This document shows positions 24,940-31,587 of a stretch of 31,587 bases of DNA, piece by piece. Location of the stretch: positions 1 through 31,587 of the forward strand of contig CALPSU020000004.1 in NCBI GenBank assembly GCA_943326315.2, in the 5' to 3' direction. The stretch comes from Chryseobacterium gleum (lineage in GTDB: Bacteria; Bacteroidota; Bacteroidia; Flavobacteriales_D; Crocinitomicaceae). The stretch's first letter is position 1. Each line of letters opens with the position of its first letter. The notes beneath the pieces are model-generated. The model worked only from the letters and a program-made list of their open reading frames with translations. It had not been told where the DNA came from and did not search any database. The translations under genes were made by a program, and so were the position numbers.

Positions 24940-26490
24940 CTAATCAATAGAAATTGAATCCTCTTTTTTAGTAATAAATAAACCTATAAATAGAGCTATT
25001 ATACTAACACCCATATGAGTTTCTAAAGTATCTTCTATAAAAAAAGTTGCAATAGCAACACTAAAAAACATCAAAGCAACAAATTCTTTGTTTTGAAAAT
25101 TAAGCTTAAAAAACGAAAATAGAAAACCAAGAAACAGTGTAAAACCAACAATTCCAAAAGTTACTAAAACAGTGATATAGGTATTATGAGCTCTTAATCT
25201 ATTTTGAGGTAAAAGAATCGAATTTTCTTTTTCATACTGTTTATCAAAAGCAAGCTGGACATCTCCTGTACCAACACCAAGTATATAGTTTTTTTGTAGG
25301 ATATGTAAACCTGTTTTCCAATATTCTAAACGTTGTAATATAGAATGTCCATTAGGATCAAATGAATTGTTGAACTGAAATTTTATATCATTCAAACGAG
25401 ACATTAAACCTGATTTCAATTGTTCAATACTTGCAATTCCGTTTTCAATATTTTTAATGTCAGATTTATTAAGACTTTTTATTCCTTCAGCATCTTTAGT
25501 TAATCCTTTTGAAGCTAAATAACGTATAAGTGTGTGTTTTATAAACTGTCCTTTATGATCTCTTTTATCATATAAAATTGGAGATATCTTATTCCATTCA
25601 CGTTCCAATTCTACATCACAAACAGAAATGAAAATTGGTTTATTATTTTCCCGATTTGGATTTGAAAAATCATTGGTATACAGATTTCCCTCCTTCGTTT
25701 TTAAAGGTAAATTAGAAATATTAACTTCCTGTGATTTTTTGGGTTGCAGAAATAAAAATAGTCCATAAGCTCCAGAAATCAAAACAATCCCGAAAATCCA
25801 TGGAAGCAATTTACTATACTTTGAAGAGTAAAATAATAATAAAACAAAAAATATAATTAGCAATGATAATACACCAGATAATACTTGACTATAAAAAGTG
25901 TAAAAACAAAACCAAATTAAAATAATTATCCAGATCCAATTTAGCTTTGTGTTTATTTTATAGTAAATAAAATAAACACAAATAGAAGCTCCTAAGGCTA
26001 TTAGAATTCCATACCGTATATGAGAACCAAAAAGAGAAAGTTGACGAATATCAGTATAATTTTTCACACCAAACCATTGCTGATAATATCCAAAATTTAA
26101 AAATGAAGTTATTAATAATGAAACTAAAAGTGCATAAAAAATAAAATGAATATGATTGCGTTTTGTTATTGGCCGAGCAACTAAAGCTAATGGAACAGCT
26201 AATAAAGGAAGTTTTATTTGTATATCATGAAGTGCATAAGGAATATCTGTTGACCAAAAAATGCCAATAATATGAATAAAACAAAAAGCTAAAAGCCATT
26301 TAAAAGGAGTGTTCTTTTGAATGTTCAACCAATAGGTTTTAATTTCTCCTTCAAGAACTAAATTAGAAACTCCCCAAATTGCGCCAATAGACATCAGTAC
26401 TTTGTTTAAAGGAAGCCCAAAAGCTAAAACAGACATCCCTAAAACATGAAGAAAGGAATGAACTTTATAACCAAAAAGTCTATCTAGCAT
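24940..26490 (-). CDS. O-antigen ligase/polymerase-family membrane protein
   Basis: A 516-residue membrane protein with about 11-12 hydrophobic helices, eight or so before residue 255 and three after residue 435. A large periplasmic loop of about 180 residues lies between (about 258-437) and ends with GVGTGDVQLAF and RLRAHNTYI; the His-containing RAHN motif corresponds to the Wzy_C/O-antigen ligase signature. Members transfer or polymerise undecaprenyl-linked glycans at the outer face of the inner membrane; whether this one is a WaaL-type ligase or a polymerase is not decidable. The loop segment DKRDHKGQFIKHTLIRYLAS resembles what I recall from other Bacteroidota members. No glycosyltransferase genes are adjacent. 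The ATG start directly precedes the first helix. Confidence 0.85.
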   Translation of the reverse strand: MLDRLFGYKVHSFLHVLGMSVLAFGLPLNKVLMSIGAIWGVSNLVLEGEIKTYWLNIQKNTPFKWLLAFCFIHIIGIFWSTDIPYALHDIQIKLPLLAVPLALVARPITKRNHIHFIFYALLVSLLITSFLNFGYYQQWFGVKNYTDIRQLSLFGSHIRYGILIALGASICVYFIYYKINTKLNWIWIIILIWFCFYTFYSQVLSGVLSLLIIFFVLLLFYSSKYSKLLPWIFGIVLISGAYGLFLFLQPKKSQEVNISNLPLKTKEGNLYTNDFSNPNRENNKPIFISVCDVELEREWNKISPILYDKRDHKGQFIKHTLIRYLASKGLTKDAEGIKSLNKSDIKNIENGIASIEQLKSGLMSRLNDIKFQFNNSFDPNGHSILQRLEYWKTGLHILQKNYILGVGTGDVQLAFDKQYEKENSILLPQNRLRAHNTYITVLVTFGIVGFTLFLGFLFSFFKLNFQNKEFVALMFFSVAIATFFIEDTLETHMGVSIIALFIGLFITKKEDSISID

Positions 26491-26549
26491 ATTTAATAAT
26501 TATCAAGCTTTTAAATCTCTCTTTAAAAAAGAATTAAAAACTCAAACGT

Positions 26550-28199
26550 TTATTTTTTCAAAATAGTATTATACTCTGCAGTATTTTTTAAAATTTCCAA
26601 TGATTTTGAAATATATTGATCATTTCTGAAAGAATCTTCTGCTCTTCCTTTTTGAAAATAATATCTAGAAACTATTTCATTTTCAAGCATTGTTTTAATT
26701 TCTTCCTTAAATTTTACTAAATCTCTCTCTTTAGAAGGAATAACTTTCGCTAATAATGCTTCGTATTCTGCTTTAGAGTCTTCATAATATCCTTCCTCTT
26801 CAACAACTTTTTTCATTTTTTCTAAAACTTCTTCAGACGCAGTTGAATACGTAAATTTTTCATTCAATACGTACTTTTTGAAATCCTCATATTGCTCTTC
26901 AGAAAGTTTAAATTTTCCTGCTGAGTCAATTTTTGAGTTTGCAATTCTAAATTTTGTAGCATAGTTAAACACTAAGTTATTCGCAAAAATAGTTGCAGTT
27001 AAACGACTGTATTCTTTCTCTTTGATTTTAATATCTGGTTCTATTCCTCTACCATCTATTACGTCTCTTCCGTTTGCTGTTTTAAATACTTTTAATAATG
27101 AATCCGAAATTTCTTTAGGTTTTTCACCTTCTGCATGATCATAATATTCTAAACGTTGAACACATCTTCCTGAAGGAGTATAATATTTAGCAATGGTTAA
27201 TTTCATTTTTGATCCGTATTTCAAATCATATGTTCTCTGAACTAAGCCTTTTCCATACGACGTTGTCCCTATAATAACTGCTCTATCTAAATCTTGCAAA
27301 CTTCCTGAAACAATTTCACTTGCTGATGCGGAACCTTCATCTATTAATACAGTAATTGGTATAAGCATATCTGTTGGATCTTCTAAAGTATTATAAATTC
27401 TATTTTCTTCTGCTACTCTTCCTTTTGTTGTTACTACAACTTGTCCTTTTTTCACAAATAGATTCACAATTTTCACCGCTTCAACCAATAATCCTCCTCC
27501 ATTACCTCGAAGATCAAAAACTAATTCTGTCATTCCTTTAGTTTTTAAATCTAAAAATGCAGTTTTAACATCCATCGAAGCTGTTTGGGTAAAGCTGTTT
27601 AATTTGATGTATCCAACAGTTGCGTTTAACATACCAGAATATGGAACGTCTGGTAATTTGATTTCATCACGAGTAACAGATATAAATTTTACTCCTTCTC
27701 CCTCACGCTCAACTTCAATTTTTATTGTTGATCCTTTTGGACCTTTCAATGAACTTGATACATCATCCGAAGGTTTACCTAACATTGGTTTTCCATCTAT
27801 TGAAATGATTTTATCTCCTGCTTTCAAACCTGCTTTTTCAGCTGGATTTCCTTCGTATGGTTCAGCAATATATGTGTCTTCACCAATTTTACGAATCATT
27901 GCGCCTATTCCACCATACTGACCAGTTGTCATCATACGGTAATCTTCCATGTTTGATTCGTGGTAATATACTGTATAGGGATCTAATTCCTTTAACATCG
28001 CATCAATTGCAACTTTTGATAAATGACCGACTTGAGGTTCGTCTACATAGTATTTTTCTAAATGCTCATGGATTAAATCCGTTATTTCCATATTTTTAAT
28101 CAACTCAAAACCATTTGATTGAGAAAAAGATTTTAAAGAAAAAAGTACTAAAAAAGCGAATGCAATTATTACCTTATTATAGTTTTTTTGTAAGCTCAT
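26550..28199 (-). CDS. Periplasmic S41-family (CtpA-like) processing protease
   Basis: A 549-residue protein with a signal peptide (about residues 1-27, ending SLKSFSQ) and therefore exported. An N-terminal helical part (residues 30-80, including LDPYTVYY) is followed by a PDZ domain at about 90-170 (GGIGAMIRKIGEDTY, GLKAGDKIISIDGKP). The S41 catalytic core has the nucleophile Ser292 in GSASASEI and the general base Lys317 in TSYGKGLVQ, 25 residues apart as in E. coli Prc. The C-terminal 150 residues are helical and charged. Such proteases trim or degrade periplasmic proteins. Its ATG lies inside the end of rnpA (23-base overlap), and no other Met occurs before residue 35, so the overlap is real and suggests coupled translation. 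Confidence 0.92.
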   Translation of the reverse strand: MSLQKNYNKVIIAFAFLVLFSLKSFSQSNGFELIKNMEITDLIHEHLEKYYVDEPQVGHLSKVAIDAMLKELDPYTVYYHESNMEDYRMMTTGQYGGIGAMIRKIGEDTYIAEPYEGNPAEKAGLKAGDKIISIDGKPMLGKPSDDVSSSLKGPKGSTIKIEVEREGEGVKFISVTRDEIKLPDVPYSGMLNATVGYIKLNSFTQTASMDVKTAFLDLKTKGMTELVFDLRGNGGGLLVEAVKIVNLFVKKGQVVVTTKGRVAEENRIYNTLEDPTDMLIPITVLIDEGSASASEIVSGSLQDLDRAVIIGTTSYGKGLVQRTYDLKYGSKMKLTIAKYYTPSGRCVQRLEYYDHAEGEKPKEISDSLLKVFKTANGRDVIDGRGIEPDIKIKEKEYSRLTATIFANNLVFNYATKFRIANSKIDSAGKFKLSEEQYEDFKKYVLNEKFTYSTASEEVLEKMKKVVEEEGYYEDSKAEYEALLAKVIPSKERDLVKFKEEIKTMLENEIVSRYYFQKGRAEDSFRNDQYISKSLEILKNTAEYNTILKK

Positions 28200-28581
28200 T
28201 ATCCTGTATTTTTTTTATCAGTTGTGTAAAAAGTTGTTCCGTTTTTTTAAGTAGTACATCGTAAGGCATTTCTTCCTTATTGGTGTAAACCATGAAAAGT
28301 GCCAATTGTCTATTCTCTATTTCAATAAACGATTCCAAAATTAATTTATTCTTTCTAATTGTTTCACGCATCAATCTTTTTATTCTATTTCTATCGTGCG
28401 CTTTTCTGAAAAGACGTTTAGGTGCTGAAATAGTTATTTGAAAAGGAGCCTCTAGTTTCTCTTCAACTTCTAAAAAATGAAGTACGAATGGGTATTGTTT
28501 GACAGAAGCACCTTGCTTAAAAACCGATTCAATTAGTTTCTGTCTACACAATTTATATTTCTTCCCCAAAGTTTGATCCAT
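28177..28581 (-). CDS. rnpA: Ribonuclease P protein component
   Basis: A 134-residue basic protein that binds the RNase P RNA and helps process the 5' ends of tRNAs. The signature AHDRNRIKRLMRE lies near residues 62-74 and contains the RNR motif; the N-terminal GKKYKLCRQKLIESVFKQG is also typical. The length fits the family (110-140). The usual neighbours rpmH, yidC and dnaA are absent from this window; the gene instead runs into an S41 protease gene with a 23-base overlap. A TATATTTG -7 element lies 6 bases upstream of the ATG. Confidence 0.93.
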   Translation of the reverse strand: MDQTLGKKYKLCRQKLIESVFKQGASVKQYPFVLHFLEVEEKLEAPFQITISAPKRLFRKAHDRNRIKRLMRETIRKNKLILESFIEIENRQLALFMVYTNKEEMPYDVLLKKTEQLFTQLIKKIQDNELTKKL

Positions 28582-28586
28582 AGCGA

Positions 28587-28594
28587 CAAATATA
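28587..28594 (-). promoter_or_regulatory. Candidate -7 promoter element of rnpA
   Basis: TATATTTG on the minus strand is a full TAnnTTTG match ending 5 bases before the rnpA ATG (28581). It would give a very short leader. It lies in the 86-base gap after the flavoprotein gene, so rnpA and the protease are likely a separate unit. Confidence 0.4.
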
Positions 28595-28667
28595 AGGAAT
28601 TGAAAATAGGATAAATAGTATTATTAAAACATTATAAGTTAAATAATTTTAAAGAACTCTTTGAATT

Positions 28668-29849
28668 TCAACTTTTAGATTCATTTTTTGCTATCTCAAT
28701 TCCAACCTTATATCCAGTCGAAACACAACCTTGAATTAAATATCCTCCTGTGGGTGCATCCCAATCTAACATTTCACCGCATGTATAGATTCTTGGAAGT
28801 GTTTTAATTTGAAAATTATTTGTTATCGAATCAATTGATATTCCGCCAATTGTAGAAATCACTTCATCTATTGGACGAAGTGAAACTGGATTAAATTTTA
28901 ATTTTTTAATTGCTTCTGAAAGAATTTCTACGTTTGAAAAAGCCTCTTTTGATACCCAAATTTTAATAAATTGGATAGCCGTTTTTGACAATTTCAGCTT
29001 TTTTAATCCCTCTGTATTGTTTTTTGATTTTCGAAGTGTTTCTATGATTTCTTCTTTAGATTTTGTAGGCTTTAAATCTATTAAAATATTACTATTTTTA
29101 TTTTCTCTATATACTTTATTTAGATAGTAAATTGGCGTACCTTCTAAGCCATAGCTAGATAAAACAACATCACCTTCTTTAATTATAGCATCATATGATA
29201 CTATAATGTTTTTCAAAGTCTGACCTTCTAAACTGCTAAGTTTATCCCAATCTTCAATTTCAAAACCTGAATTACTTGATTCAAAAGGTAGACATTTAAT
29301 TTCTTTTGATTGCAGAATTTCTTTCCACTCGCCTGTTGATCCTGTTTTCTTCCAAGATGCACCACCCAATGCTAAAACTAAATAATCAAACGAATGCCGA
29401 ATCTCAGTGTTGTTAAAATTTAAAACTAATTCATTATCGCTAAAATCAACTAGTTTATGAGAGTAATGAAGCTTTCCTCCCAGTAATATAATTTTATCTA
29501 ACCAATTTGTTAATACATCAATCGGTTTTATTCCTTTCAATGGAAATATTTTTCCTGAACTACCAATATATGTTTCAATACCTATTTTTTTGAGCCAATC
29601 TATAAAATCAATATTGTCAAACTCTAAAAAAGCTTCTTTAATAAATGTGTGATTAAATTTATCTTTAAATAAATGTTTTTCCTCCGAATGTGTTAAATTA
29701 AATCCTCCGTGGCCTGCAACTAAAAATTTTCTTCCTGCTGCTTTTTTATGGTCAAAAAAATGCACTTCAAACCCTTTTTCCAACAAAACTGTTCCAGCCA
29801 TTAAGCCCGCTGGACCCATACCAACAATACATACTTTTTTAGACAACAT
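28668..29849 (-). CDS. HI0933-family FAD flavoprotein (TIGR03862/BaiN-like)
   Basis: A 393-residue flavoprotein. The FAD-binding motif CIVGMGPAGLMAG is at residues 7-19, the family segment AAGRKFLVAGHGGFNLTHSE near 42-61, and the C-terminal FAD motif GEMLDWDAPTGGYLIQGC with STGYKVG near 360-385, all diagnostic of the HI0933 family. The length is usual. The role of the family is poorly known; relatives have been linked to bile-acid reduction, but that should not be transferred here. It follows the MDR gene with a gap of only 4 bases and so is probably the last gene of an rsmI-MDR-flavoprotein operon. Confidence 0.88.
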   Translation of the reverse strand: MLSKKVCIVGMGPAGLMAGTVLLEKGFEVHFFDHKKAAGRKFLVAGHGGFNLTHSEEKHLFKDKFNHTFIKEAFLEFDNIDFIDWLKKIGIETYIGSSGKIFPLKGIKPIDVLTNWLDKIILLGGKLHYSHKLVDFSDNELVLNFNNTEIRHSFDYLVLALGGASWKKTGSTGEWKEILQSKEIKCLPFESSNSGFEIEDWDKLSSLEGQTLKNIIVSYDAIIKEGDVVLSSYGLEGTPIYYLNKVYRENKNSNILIDLKPTKSKEEIIETLRKSKNNTEGLKKLKLSKTAIQFIKIWVSKEAFSNVEILSEAIKKLKFNPVSLRPIDEVISTIGGISIDSITNNFQIKTLPRIYTCGEMLDWDAPTGGYLIQGCVSTGYKVGIEIAKNESKS

Positions 29850-29853
29850 TAAA

Positions 29854-30912
29854 CTATCGATTATTTTCCCAAAAAACAGCTAGTTTTCCGGTAGTTGACT
29901 TATTCTCCAAAGCTTCATGAGCAAGTGCTATTTCAGAAACAGGATATTTTCCTCCAACTTGCGGAGTTATAATTCCATCTTTATATAACTGGAGAACTTG
30001 TTGCAAACAATAAGTCATTATATCCTGTTTATTATCAGCTATTTTAAGCATATTAACGCCTAAAATATTTTTAGAACGCATCATTAATCCGATTGGAATT
30101 ACAATTCCCATCTTTAAAACAAAATTAAGAGTTGAAAGTATTCCCCATTTTGTACCAGACATTTCTGCACCTCCAAAAAGAAATAATCTACCTCCTGATC
30201 CTAATAATCTAAAATCTTTTTTGAAAGTAGAGCCAGCAACAGGGTTATAACTTACATCCAATCGTTTACCATTTAAAAGTTTTTCGATTTGATGTTCATA
30301 ATCACTATCGTTATAATTAATAACAAAATCAGCACCTAATGATTTAACTAATTCACTCTTATTTTCAGATCCTATCTTAGCATATACAATTGCACCTCTA
30401 TACTTCGCTAATTGAATTAAGATAGTACCAACACCTCCAGCTGCAGCATGAATTAAAGCAATTTCTCCTTTTCTAATTGGAGATAAGTATTCAGCCATAT
30501 AATAAGCTGTTACAGATTGCGTGCAAAGGCCTAAAGCAATCCCGTAATCTATCTCACCGATTTCTACTATAGCAGCATCAAAGGTTACAACATGTTTTGC
30601 ATACCCTCCAAATCTACAAAATGCAACAACACGTTGTCCTATTCGTTCTTTTGAAACAAGATTACCAACTTGAATTACTTTTCCAACAACTTCATAACCA
30701 ATTACACAAGGCATTGGTGGAGCTTCACGATATAAACCATTTCTGGCCATAACATCGGCATAATTTATACCGAAAGCTTCTACTTCAATTAGTACCTCAT
30801 TTTCTTTTGGTTCTTCTATAGTAATAGTTCTCCTTTCGAATGCATTTTGAGCATTTCCTTTTTGAATTAAAACAATTGCTTCAGAACTTATATAGTTATT
30901 AGATTTTGCCAT
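29854..30912 (-). CDS. Zinc-free MDR oxidoreductase, quinone-reductase/VAT1-like
   Basis: A 352-residue medium-chain reductase. The N-terminal GroES-like domain has FGINYADVMARNGLYREAPP near residues 53-72 and CVIGYEVVGKVIQVG near 74-88. The cofactor-binding loop AAAGGVGTILIQLAKYRGA near 157-175 has the AxxGxxG form of NADPH-dependent quinone oxidoreductases. The cysteine ligands of zinc-dependent alcohol dehydrogenases are missing. Relatives reduce quinones or reactive enones; the substrate here is unknown. Its start overlaps the end of rsmI by 14 bases, and the flavoprotein gene follows 4 bases after its stop, so the three genes are likely one transcript. Confidence 0.88.
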   Translation of the reverse strand: MAKSNNYISSEAIVLIQKGNAQNAFERRTITIEEPKENEVLIEVEAFGINYADVMARNGLYREAPPMPCVIGYEVVGKVIQVGNLVSKERIGQRVVAFCRFGGYAKHVVTFDAAIVEIGEIDYGIALGLCTQSVTAYYMAEYLSPIRKGEIALIHAAAGGVGTILIQLAKYRGAIVYAKIGSENKSELVKSLGADFVINYNDSDYEHQIEKLLNGKRLDVSYNPVAGSTFKKDFRLLGSGGRLFLFGGAEMSGTKWGILSTLNFVLKMGIVIPIGLMMRSKNILGVNMLKIADNKQDIMTYCLQQVLQLYKDGIITPQVGGKYPVSEIALAHEALENKSTTGKLAVFWENNR

Positions 30913-31579
30913 TTTTCCCTTCGATAATGATCACAATTTCACCTTTGGGAGGATGTTGCTCATAATATTCTTTTACTTCTTTGGCTGTTCCACGTTTGTA
31001 TTCTTCGTAGATTTTAGATAATTCTCTAACAACACATACTTTTCTATCAGGTCCCATAAACTCTTCAATTTGAGACAAACATTTCACTAAACGATGTGGA
31101 GATTCGTATAAAATAGTTGTGCGTTCTTCTAATTCAATAGCTAACAATTTAGTTTGTCTACCTTTTTTATGAGGTAAGAACCCTTCAAAACAAAAACGAT
31201 CACAGGGAAAACCACTTGCAACTAATGCAGGAACAAAAGCTGTTGGTCCTGGCAAACATTCTACATCTATTCCATTAGTTACACATTCTCTTGCCAATAA
31301 AAAACCAGGATCAGAAATACCTGGTGTTCCAGCATCTGAGACTAAAACTGCTAAAGCACAACTCTTAATTTTATCAATTGTAGAGCTCAATGCTTTGTGT
31401 TCATTGTGAGAATGAAAAGGTAAAACGTGAGCACTGATATCCAAATGATTCAACAATTTTTTAGTCACACGAGTATCCTCCGCAAAAATAATATCTGCTT
31501 CTTTCAAAATTCGAATAGATCGTAATGTAATATCTTCTAAATTGCCAATAGGCGTAGGAACTAAGCAAAGTTTTGCCAT
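30899..31579 (-). CDS. rsmI: 16S rRNA (cytidine1402-2'-O)-methyltransferase
   Basis: A 226-residue SAM-dependent methyltransferase of the tetrapyrrole-methylase fold, which modifies C1402 in the decoding centre of 16S rRNA. Diagnostic motifs are LVPTPIGNLEDITLR at residues 6-20, FAEDTRVTKKLL near 32-43, LVSDAGTPGISDPG near 80-93, CLPGPTAFVPAL near 108-119 and ILYESPHRL near 157-165. It lacks the C-terminal extension of E. coli RsmI (286 residues), as do the shorter Bacteroidota proteins. It begins 8 bases from the window edge, so its promoter and upstream neighbour cannot be seen. Its end overlaps the MDR gene by 14 bases. Confidence 0.94.
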   Translation of the reverse strand: MAKLCLVPTPIGNLEDITLRSIRILKEADIIFAEDTRVTKKLLNHLDISAHVLPFHSHNEHKALSSTIDKIKSCALAVLVSDAGTPGISDPGFLLARECVTNGIDVECLPGPTAFVPALVASGFPCDRFCFEGFLPHKKGRQTKLLAIELEERTTILYESPHRLVKCLSQIEEFMGPDRKVCVVRELSKIYEEYKRGTAKEVKEYYEQHPPKGEIVIIIEGKNGKI

Positions 31580-31587
31580 AATAAATA

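Noticed and set aside
24940..26490. The large periplasmic loop of the O-antigen ligase-like protein as an inserted novel domain.
   Set aside because: The segment resembles a loop I recall from other Bacteroidota members of this family, so it is probably a normal lineage feature.
1..31587. Search for CRISPR arrays, tRNA/rRNA genes, insertion sequences, phage genes and toxin-antitoxin pairs.
   Set aside because: No regularly spaced repeats, transposase or integrase motifs, or RNA gene signatures were seen by eye; this does not exclude small RNAs.

Overview
The window looks like chromosome of a Bacteroidota bacterium, most likely in the Flavobacteriales. The DNA is strongly AT-rich. One very large secreted protein ends in a type B type IX secretion (gliding-motility) C-terminal domain. 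MurF and alanine racemase are fused, several starts are preceded by the Bacteroidota -7 element TAnnTTTG, and Shine-Dalgarno sequences are not evident. I see no phage, integrase, transposase, CRISPR array, tRNA or rRNA. No gene-free stretch exceeds 300 bases; the longest gaps are about 250.

Layout. 1-2713: the start of a universal stress protein (cut by the window edge), a divergent GH3-family protein, and an EamA transporter that meets GH3 tail to tail over a hairpin. 2823-9318: three genes on the minus strand (a YdiJ-type FAD/Fe-S 2-hydroxyacid dehydrogenase, a phosphatase-SerA fusion and a DUF1338 protein of the 2-oxoadipate dioxygenase/decarboxylase type) with a divergent Lrp/AsnC regulator. 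The characterised relatives of all three enzymes make or consume D-2-hydroxyglutarate. Both gaps between them hold repeat-like hairpins. 9333-16525: a large multi-PAS sensor kinase, enolase-phosphatase MtnC, a small lipoprotein and MurF-Alr. 16773-24885 (plus strand): a Glu-rich protein overlapping an M28 peptidase, a 1531-residue PKD/Ig-like T9SS cargo protein, and an SDR with an altered active site. 24940-31579 (minus strand): O-antigen ligase-like protein, S41 peptidase, rnpA, an HI0933-type flavoprotein, a quinone-oxidoreductase-like MDR and rsmI, several overlapping or nearly touching.

How it fits together. Most of the window is ordinary core and cell-envelope biology: cell-wall precursor synthesis, periplasmic proteolysis, RNA processing and modification, and a secreted adhesin-like protein. 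The best candidate for an under-described system is the 2.8-9.3 kb cluster. There, lysine/2-oxoadipate breakdown, serine biosynthesis and D-2-hydroxyglutarate oxidation may be linked under an Lrp-type regulator. This is inference from family knowledge and gene order, and the hairpins in the gaps argue against a simple single transcript. All calls come from reading the sequence; no database search was run.
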